A DNA stretch of 64,000 bases from Arenibacter algicola (GTDB taxonomy: Bacteria > Bacteroidota > Bacteroidia > Flavobacteriales > Flavobacteriaceae): NCBI RefSeq assembly GCF_018860365.1, contig NZ_JAHKPO010000003.1:620001-684000 (forward strand), in the 5' to 3' direction. Positions 57,844 through 64,000 of the stretch are shown here, one piece after another (positions within the stretch are counted from its first letter, which is position 1; every line of letters starts with the position of its first letter). The position numbers and the translations under genes are program-made. Under the pieces are notes generated by a model, which saw nothing but the letters and a program-made list of their open reading frames with translations, was not told where the DNA came from and ran no database searches.

Positions 57844-57885
57844 TGTAGTGTGGTGTAATATAAGTATTTAATTATCTCGTAACAA
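57844..57885 (-). promoter_or_regulatory. Promoter with CCACACCACAC-type operator, site 7
   Basis: Minus strand: TTG (57885-57883), 20 bp, TATATTAC as a weak -7 box (57862-57855), overlapped by ACACCACACTACA (57856-57844). It faces the 54882-57824 gene. Confidence 0.7.
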
Positions 57886-57909
57886 ATTTTTTATCATACT
57901 ATAAGAAAT

Positions 57910-58165
57910 ATGAGAATTAGTGATATAGATATCAAATTGTGAAATATATTTAGAATCTCGATACCTTACTTTACAAATAAATCTTCAAAATTATTCATTA
58001 CTTGATCGATATAGTGGGATTTAGTAAAGGGGATAACCCTTCTTTAAATGATTTAGCTTTGCATTTAATACATCTAAAGAAATCATAAGGAGAGTATTTC
58101 GTTCTTTGGAGAAATGCTTTCAATGGGTTCATAAATGACAAATTAAAAACATAGCTAAAAGAGTA
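57910..58165 (+). pseudogene. Decayed GntR-type regulator gene
   Basis: ATG at 57910 opens MRISDIDIKL then a stop; after a frameshift the plus frame reads LYK(stop)IFKIIHYLIDIVGFSKGDNPSLNDLALHL (two joined blocks), then a stop and RNAFNGFI. Aligned to the intact GntR protein this follows IYKQIVNSIQQHIETGELKEGD and IPSLNDLSADL residue by residue, with DNA similarity across about 150 bp. Only the HTH half can be traced. It lies between sites 7 and 8, just as the intact gene lies between sites 5 and 6. Confidence 0.7.
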
Positions 58166-58788
58166 CATCCTACACCTATAGTTTTTGGCAATTTAATACC
58201 GATTTAGTTGATAGTTTTATCGCATATTCCTTTCAAAAAATTAAGCATAGAATCAAGTTTGTGAGAAAAAATACTATACAATTAGCTCCATTTTGCTTCA
58301 TCCTTAAGTCGAACACAGGTTAATAGTTAATGTAAATGACAATAGCTGTTTTGACCCCGTAGGCAGAAATCTAACATATCCTACAATTGCTTTTACGGAA
58401 AAATAAAATAATGTTATGAACTAATACCCTGAATTGGGTATTAAATTCTCCAACTTGAATGTTCCCAATTTAGCTAACAACTAGATATTTATAATTTTAA
58501 TTAAGGTTATTTTTATATAAAAACTCTTTTCCTTGGGTTTATTTTACGACAATTTTTTCCTTAGAATAGTATAACTTTATTTTAAAATCTTCTCTGAAAT
58601 GTTCAACTCTGCTGCAATATAATTGAAAGATGGAAAAAGGTCCCTAGGCTTATAAATCAGATTCTATTGGCCAACAAGCGGAGTTTCTCCATGGACTCAA
58701 GAATGATATCAATTCTCATCATCATACTTCTAATTATTATGATTTGATGTACTAATTATAATTAATTGTTGAAATAAAATATAAAACC
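58166..58788. other. Spacer downstream of the GntR remnant
   Basis: AT-rich DNA with no ORF. The segment 58166-58330 might be the further decayed sensor domain of the regulator, but no residue-level match can be shown. Confidence 0.35.
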
Positions 58789-58838
58789 TTGCAGGATTAT
58801 TATTTTGTTATATATTTGAAACCACACCACACCACACT
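58789..58838 (+). promoter_or_regulatory. Promoter with CCACACCACAC-type operator, site 8
   Basis: TTG (58789-58791), 19 bp, TATATTTG (58811-58818), then ACCACACCACACCACACT (58821-58838), which has three full CCACA units. It faces the GH39-like gene, 95 bp before its start. Confidence 0.82.
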
Positions 58839-58932
58839 ATAAATAAGGATTGTTTTAAAATTAAAATTGCGATTACCAAATTAATAACTAAAAAACAGTA
58901 AGTTAAAACTAATACCAATAAATCAATTTTAT

Positions 58933-60462
58933 ATGAAAATCATAAATATTTTTTCAGTCTCATGTTTGTTTTTGCCTCTTTTACTTCTAAAACCAGTAGT
59001 ATTGGATGTTTCGAAATCAGATGTTAATGAAAGAGAGTCACCTGTAATAACGAGGGATATTGATGTTGCCAAAACCTTTCGTGAGTTTCCAAATCTTACT
59101 GGGTATTGGAATACATCAATTCAAAAGACACCAGCACCTATACTCGCTAAAGTTGCTGAGGAAACCCTTGGTAAAGCTAAAATAACGAAGTGTTGGCTTA
59201 ACTTAGATGAGATGTGGGATTATAGGGACAAAGAATTCGAATATAACCATAAACTTGGTGTTGACAAGTATAAAAAGGTCGAAGAAAAGTGGCGAGAATC
59301 ATGGGATTGGCAAGAGGAATCGCCATCTACCTTTTATCAGTATATGGACGCCTTTTCTAATAGCAGTGAAGAAATAATGCTTACTATCCGTAGGTATGAA
59401 AGAGATGTGTTAGATGGGAAATTACCTATTTCTTTAGAAGATTGGAAGATGGTTTTTAAAGCAGGATTAAAGCATTATAAGCAAAAGTATCCCAAGATTC
59501 GATATGTTGAAGTAGGAAACGAATATGCTGTAGGGGCCTTTATGGATGGAACTGCAGAGGAATATTTTACATTCTATCGTTTAGGTAGTCAAGCTGTCGT
59601 AGAAATCAATGAAGAACTGGGACTCCAAGAAGAAAATAAGATTTTGGTGGGAGGTCCTGTTGTTACAGGTCACATTTTGGACAAGATAGATAAGTTTCTC
59701 CAGTTTTATTCTGAAGAACCTACTTCAAAAAGACGTTTGGATTTTGTTGCCTGGCACGATTACGATAAGAGTATTGAAACATCTTCAAATCGTCAGGAAG
59801 AAATTATTGAATTACTCAAGAAGTATGACATACCCCATAATTTGCCGCTTTTTATGACTGAGCACGATCCGTATCATTTCAGGGAAGATAAGCCAGAGTA
59901 TCATTTTATGAACGCTGCTTATTTGCCGAAATCATTGTATTTCAGTAGCATTAAGAGTCCTAGGGTTCGAATTTTCCCATGGGTGCTTTTTCATAACAGT
60001 GAAATTCAAACTAAGTTCATGTGGTTTGATGGTCCAAATGAGGTCGATACCAAAGCAAGTGAGATTCGCACATTGCCAATTGGGTTTTCCATGAAACTTT
60101 TAAGTATGTTGAGAGGAAGGGAAGCAGTTGTAAATAATATAGTTGATGGAAAAGATTTGGTACTAGCTACTACAGAAGGAAACAGGCTGGTTGTTGAAGC
60201 CATAAACTACTCAGGAGAACGACAGGTGAAATTGAACATTGAAAATTTACTGAGTATTTTTCCTGGAATGAAAGGAAAGAAAGTGCAATTAAAAAAGTAT
60301 GTGATTGACAGTAGACATAATAATAGCCTTTCTAAGGAATATAACAGCAAGAGCCTTTTTAAACCAACGGAGGTCCAAGAAATTGAACTGACTGATAAAT
60401 TGGTTTTAGTTCATGACAAGCTGGAGGATAAAGGAATAGTACTTTGGGAACTAGTAAAATAA
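58933..60462 (+). CDS. GH39-like secreted glycosidase
   Basis: 509 residues with a signal peptide (to about 24). Clan GH-A barrel: acid/base Glu197 in VEVGNEYAVG, nucleophile candidate Glu310 in LPLFMTEHDPYH, with WHDYDK between them and a C-terminal beta domain (about 400-509). The layout is that of GH39 (beta-xylosidase/alpha-L-iduronidase) and close relatives. Activity on a xylose- or uronate-containing glycan is plausible. Single-gene unit, ending at a strong shared terminator. Confidence 0.75.
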   Translation: MKIINIFSVSCLFLPLLLLKPVVLDVSKSDVNERESPVITRDIDVAKTFREFPNLTGYWNTSIQKTPAPILAKVAEETLGKAKITKCWLNLDEMWDYRDKEFEYNHKLGVDKYKKVEEKWRESWDWQEESPSTFYQYMDAFSNSSEEIMLTIRRYERDVLDGKLPISLEDWKMVFKAGLKHYKQKYPKIRYVEVGNEYAVGAFMDGTAEEYFTFYRLGSQAVVEINEELGLQEENKILVGGPVVTGHILDKIDKFLQFYSEEPTSKRRLDFVAWHDYDKSIETSSNRQEEIIELLKKYDIPHNLPLFMTEHDPYHFREDKPEYHFMNAAYLPKSLYFSSIKSPRVRIFPWVLFHNSEIQTKFMWFDGPNEVDTKASEIRTLPIGFSMKLLSMLRGREAVVNNIVDGKDLVLATTEGNRLVVEAINYSGERQVKLNIENLLSIFPGMKGKKVQLKKYVIDSRHNNSLSKEYNSKSLFKPTEVQEIELTDKLVLVHDKLEDKGIVLWELVK

Positions 60463-60607
60463 TTACCCATTTAATCATAAAAGGCTTTCTTCTTAGCGGA
60501 AAGACCACCATTAATTAATCAATTTAAAGGTAGTTTTTGGATGGAAACTGACTTACTGACAAGGTCTTAATTATAGTATATTCAGAACCTTGTTTGGTGC
60601 TTTATCA

Positions 60608-60659
60608 TATTTTTGTGCCCAAAATAGTTGATTTTCAATCTATTTTGGGCACAAAAATA
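60608..60659. terminator. Bidirectional terminator, 20-bp perfect stem
   Basis: Arms 60608-60627 and 60640-60659 are perfectly complementary (core TTTTTGTGCCCAAAATAG), with a 12-nt loop. T-rich and A-rich ends serve both directions. It separates the convergent GH39-like and GH88/GH105-like genes. Confidence 0.9.
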
Positions 60660-60724
60660 AAATTACAATGCACCCGCGATAGAGTCTCAGATAATTCTAT
60701 TGATTTTAATTTTAGATGAAAATT

Positions 60725-62245
60725 TCATAAATGAGCTTTAATTTGTCCCATAAACCCTAGTGCATATTGGGCTATAACACGATAAGATCCCCTCTGTAAA
60801 AGATTTATATCACCAGCATTATGTTGTGTAACATTTTTCAAAAATCCATCTGGTGTAGTACTATTTAACAGCCTCATGTAAACATGATTTAAATCTGATT
60901 TTGAAAATTCTGGAAGCCAACCTATTCTATTTCCATTAGCAAATGCAGCAGCAATGCCTGCGGTGGCGGTACTTTCAAATCCAGTCGAAGGCTGATCTAA
61001 ATATGCACCCCAACTATAATCTGGTCTTTGAAAGCTCAATGCAAGCTCCGAATAATGCCTGAATGTTTCTTTCATTTTGTTAACTTTAGAATGGTTTTTA
61101 AATAGGCTTTGACTTTGTAATATTTCCGCAGATTTTACGATTCCAAGTAAAAACCATGCATATCCTCTTCCCCAATTTCGACGCTCGATTGTTTTACCTT
61201 TTGTAATACTTCCTATATTATAAACACCAGTTTCATCAGCTAGGTAATTTATACGTTTTTCTAATTCTATGATTGCTAGTTCAAATAGTTCTGGTTTATT
61301 TAGAATCTTTCCTAATTGGACCAAAGGATATGCAAGAGTATAACATCCTTCCGTACTTAAACCATCAGGAATATAGTTTCCCTCCGCATCGAAATTGTTT
61401 TTACAGTAGTCTACAAACAGATTAATTGAAGGGTGTTGAGGTCGGTGTTGCGCAATTGTAGCAAAGGGTAGCCCTGCCTCTAGATTAGTAAACGTATTGT
61501 CTTTTGGCCGAGCAAATAGGTCTGAATAAACAAGTTGTTTTTCATCAATAAGATATTTGTCAAGATGACTTTGAATCGCTTGAAGAGCCTGTTTGTTATT
61601 CTGACGTAAATATAATTCTTGTAAACCATCTAATGTACACCCTTCGGTCCATCCAAAAGGTTGAAGTGAACGATCCGAACAGAGCATTTGCATCCAATTT
61701 GAATCATCGGTTTTTTGTGTTTGTTCTGCTAACAATAAATGAGATCCATTATCATCCATAGTGGAATAGAAATACATTGTATTTTTACCATGATACTGTT
61801 TTAAACGAAGTCCTTCAGCTTTAAGCAAAGTTGGGTCACAATCAAGTAAAGTTTGAAAAACCTGAAGCCCAGTTGGATACCATATTGATAGATGACCAAT
61901 TTTTTTATTAGACCTGCCTAAATAAACCTCAACTTCATCCTCCATCCTAGTGTCAATAGCAACCTGTAATCTTAAATAAATATCTCCTTTGTAATTTGAA
62001 GGTAAGTTGTTGCAATTTAGATGCAGGCCATCCGGTGATGCATCCAGCGAAAAATAAGTGTAGTTAAAAGCAGTGCGATGTCCTTTGGGCACAGGGAGTT
62101 TAGATTTATTGCTTTCGCTTGGATCAATCGGGACATATTGTAAATGAACTTTATCAAAATTTGGTATTTCTATAAAATCATTTGCTAAAAGCAAAGATGA
62201 GGTTCCTAAAAGGGCTGTCGAGCAAAAATTTCTACGATTTAGCAT
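60725..62245 (-). CDS. GH88/GH105-like unsaturated glycuronyl hydrolase
   Basis: 506 residues. The leader MLNRRNFCSTALLGTSSLLL is Tat-like. Residues about 20-180 form an extra beta domain; the (alpha/alpha)6 barrel follows (about 190-506) with GWTEGCTLDGL, and RNWGRGYAWFLLG near 351-363, close to the W-x-R-G-x-G-W motif of GH88/GH105. These enzymes remove the unsaturated uronic acid left by polysaccharide lyases. It implies lyase action on the polymer, consistent with the uxuA-like gene. No CCACACCACAC site is seen upstream. Confidence 0.65.
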   Translation of the reverse strand: MLNRRNFCSTALLGTSSLLLANDFIEIPNFDKVHLQYVPIDPSESNKSKLPVPKGHRTAFNYTYFSLDASPDGLHLNCNNLPSNYKGDIYLRLQVAIDTRMEDEVEVYLGRSNKKIGHLSIWYPTGLQVFQTLLDCDPTLLKAEGLRLKQYHGKNTMYFYSTMDDNGSHLLLAEQTQKTDDSNWMQMLCSDRSLQPFGWTEGCTLDGLQELYLRQNNKQALQAIQSHLDKYLIDEKQLVYSDLFARPKDNTFTNLEAGLPFATIAQHRPQHPSINLFVDYCKNNFDAEGNYIPDGLSTEGCYTLAYPLVQLGKILNKPELFELAIIELEKRINYLADETGVYNIGSITKGKTIERRNWGRGYAWFLLGIVKSAEILQSQSLFKNHSKVNKMKETFRHYSELALSFQRPDYSWGAYLDQPSTGFESTATAGIAAAFANGNRIGWLPEFSKSDLNHVYMRLLNSTTPDGFLKNVTQHNAGDINLLQRGSYRVIAQYALGFMGQIKAHL

Positions 62246-62835
62246 TATTTATAAAATTTTAGTTAAACAAGACAATTAGTTAATCCGCTGTGTATTTAGT
62301 GTTTAAATTGAAAAAGTACTACAAACTTCTAAAAAAAAGTAATTTATTTTAATTTAGTACAATTTTATATGAACAGTGGGTGATTTAACAATTAAACATT
62401 ATCGAGCCTAGAAGGAACTATGGTTGGTGCCATAGGGAAGGCGACCATCAAATTGAACTATCTTCTTTCAATACGGTACTTCTAATTGCTAATTAAGGAG
62501 AACAATATGAGGGGCCCCTCGTTCAATTTCATTATTATGCTGTATCTGCAATCTGTGGGGCTTATCAATTTATGGGGTCTATTGAAGCACTAAGGCATAA
62601 ATATATAATTGGAAACAAGTTATTGGAGAAATATTCTAAACAGGGCTTCCTTTCGAAAAGCAAGATTTAAATACAATTTATAGTATTGGTTTATAAAGGC
62701 AAAACTATAAAAAGGAAGGAAGTAATTATAAATATCTTTAAACTGTCCTACAGATGGGGAGTAGTGTAAGAATAAGTTGGATGTAATTATTAGAGTAGTA
62801 AATGGTGTAAGTAATCAATAAAATTTAAGTTCCAT
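62246..62835. other. 590-bp spacer with coding-like debris
   Basis: A plus-strand frame from about 62509 to the TAA at 62668-62670 has protein-like composition (VQFHYYAVSAICGAYQFMGS) but no start and no neighbours in frame. It could be a gene remnant. No operator of the regulon type was found. Confidence 0.35.
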
Positions 62836-63804
62836 ATGAATGCTATTTTAATTGAATCAGATAAATCCCTAGTTTGGAGTGAAGTCCCAGACCCTATTAG
62901 AAGGAATAATGAAATTATTATGGAGGTTCATGCGGCGGCGCTGAATCGAGCAGATTTGTTGCAAAGAGAAGGGAATTATCCTTCGCCAAAAGATTGGCCT
63001 GAATGGATGGGACTCGAGGTTTCAGGTATAGTCCTTGAAGCACCCGAGAGTGGTCGCTGGAAAAAAGGAGATAAAGTTTGCGCCCTTCTAGGTGGGGGTG
63101 GCTATGCCGAAAAAGTAGCTGTTCCGGTTAATCTGGTTTTGCCAGTTCCAGAAGGATTATCTATGGTTGAAGCAGCGGCTATTCCGGAAGTATTTATGAC
63201 TGCATACTTGAATTTATTCATTGAAGGAGATTTGAAATCAGGGGAAACTGTTTTTGTACAGGCAGGGGCAAGTGGACTTGGTACCGCGGTCATACAATTG
63301 GCAAAATTAATTGGGGCGAAAGTTATTACCACAGTGGGTTCGGATAAAAAAGCAGATTTCGTTCAAGGATTAGGCGCAGATGTGGTGATTAATCGGAAAA
63401 AGGAAGATGTAGCCAGTATCCTGAACCAATATAGGGTCAATTTAGCTATTGATTGTGTTGCAGGGCCAGCTCTTGGGGATTATTTAAAATCAATGGAGAG
63501 AGGGGGGCGATGGATAGTTCTTGCAACTTTAGGTGGAGATATTAGCAAAATAGATATGACAGATTTTTTTAAGAGGGGTGTAAGGTTAATAGGTAGTACC
63601 TTAAGAAGTCGATCATTGTCCATGAAAGCTAATATTTTGTCAAGATTGGAAAATGAACTATGGCCAAAATTTAGCTCAAGAGATCTTCGTGTAATCATTC
63701 ATGAAGTACATCCGATTCAAAATGCTGAAGAGGCACAAAACAATTTGAAACAAAACAAGAATATAGGGAAAGTGGTTCTAGTAAATAATGGTTATATAAT
63801 ATGA
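62836..63804 (+). CDS. NAD(P)H:quinone oxidoreductase, MDR superfamily
   Basis: 322 residues, cytoplasmic. Zinc-free medium-chain dehydrogenase of the quinone oxidoreductase/PIG3 type: HAAALNRADLLQREGNYP, GLEVSGIVLE, VQAGASGLGTAVIQLAKLIGA for NADP binding, with no Cys ligands of a structural zinc lobe. It reduces quinones or enones, usually in stress or xenobiotic handling. It lies outside the operator-marked block and is probably an independent housekeeping-type gene. Confidence 0.88.
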   Translation: MNAILIESDKSLVWSEVPDPIRRNNEIIMEVHAAALNRADLLQREGNYPSPKDWPEWMGLEVSGIVLEAPESGRWKKGDKVCALLGGGGYAEKVAVPVNLVLPVPEGLSMVEAAAIPEVFMTAYLNLFIEGDLKSGETVFVQAGASGLGTAVIQLAKLIGAKVITTVGSDKKADFVQGLGADVVINRKKEDVASILNQYRVNLAIDCVAGPALGDYLKSMERGGRWIVLATLGGDISKIDMTDFFKRGVRLIGSTLRSRSLSMKANILSRLENELWPKFSSRDLRVIIHEVHPIQNAEEAQNNLKQNKNIGKVVLVNNGYII

Positions 63805-64000
63805 TTTCGGATAAAGGTCATTGAATATAAACTATGCGCATTTCTGATGTCGTAAAGTGGTATTTTGCATGGAGCAACCAAACATTGCCACTGTTGTACC
63901 TTGGTTAATAACAACCAATATGATATTTGCTTAAAAAGCTATATTGGTTGACCTTAATTCCAGAATTCTTATGTCCTTGGTATGTAGAATTGTATTTTTA

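Overview
The window looks like the chromosome of a marine member of the Flavobacteriaceae (Bacteroidota), in the general neighbourhood of Zobellia, Maribacter or Arenibacter; the genus is a guess. The basis is low GC, Bacteroidota promoters (TTG, about 19-21 bp, TAnnTTTG), no obvious Shine-Dalgarno sequences, a hybrid two-component system, many short-signal lipoproteins, and a dense set of secreted glycan-active enzymes.

Region 1 (1-7453, all minus) is a tightly packed nine-gene cell-envelope operon. It runs from an OmpA-type protein through small lipoproteins and a DUF4870 membrane protein to a surface or periplasmic lipoprotein with a CHAT (caspase-like) peptidase domain. Upstream of it lies a one-piece hybrid two-component regulator (7595-11557). 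A tRNA-Arg(TCT) gene follows, with about four structured 120-bp repeats enclosed by two terminators. Next comes about 1.3 kb without convincing genes.

Region 2 (13797-62245) is a large glycan-utilisation region. It encodes a FucI/AraA-type isomerase, an SGNH esterase, a GH16 enzyme, a mannonate dehydratase, a GH42-like enzyme, a sulfatase and three tandem paralogues of a DUF6259-type glycosidase-like protein. It also encodes a beta-propeller protein, a DUF4832-type protein, two exported Gfo/Idh oxidoreductases, two secreted haem c/propeller dehydrogenases, an exported lactonase-like amidohydrolase and a CBM9/PKD protein. Finally there are a Tat-exported protein with a C-terminal MIP18/SufT-like domain, an MFS carrier, an SDR, a creatininase-family enzyme, a SelA-like PLP enzyme, a large TIM-barrel protein, a GH39-like enzyme and a GH88/GH105-like hydrolase. 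The likely substrate is a sulfated, uronate-containing algal polysaccharide, and part of the monosaccharide oxidation probably happens outside the cytoplasm (inference).

The main finding is a regulon signature. At least eight sites carry a period-5 direct repeat of the type CCACACCACACAACA, and most sit directly on a recognisable -7 promoter box, the position of a repressor operator. The sites precede the divergent transcription units of region 2. The only dedicated regulator inside the region is a GntR-type protein with a sugar-binding-protein-like C-terminus (41517-42551), which has its own copy of the site. A second, decayed GntR gene lies at about 57910-58165 between two other sites.

The locus is also visibly eroding. 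A 95-codon ORF at 24135-24422 joins the start of a SusC receptor to the very end of a SusD protein, so the SusC/SusD pair appears to have been lost by one in-frame deletion. The next gene, a sulfatase, has an in-frame stop inside its lipoprotein signal. IS1595 and IS3 transposase remnants sit beside operator sites. No intact SusC or SusD is present anywhere in the window.
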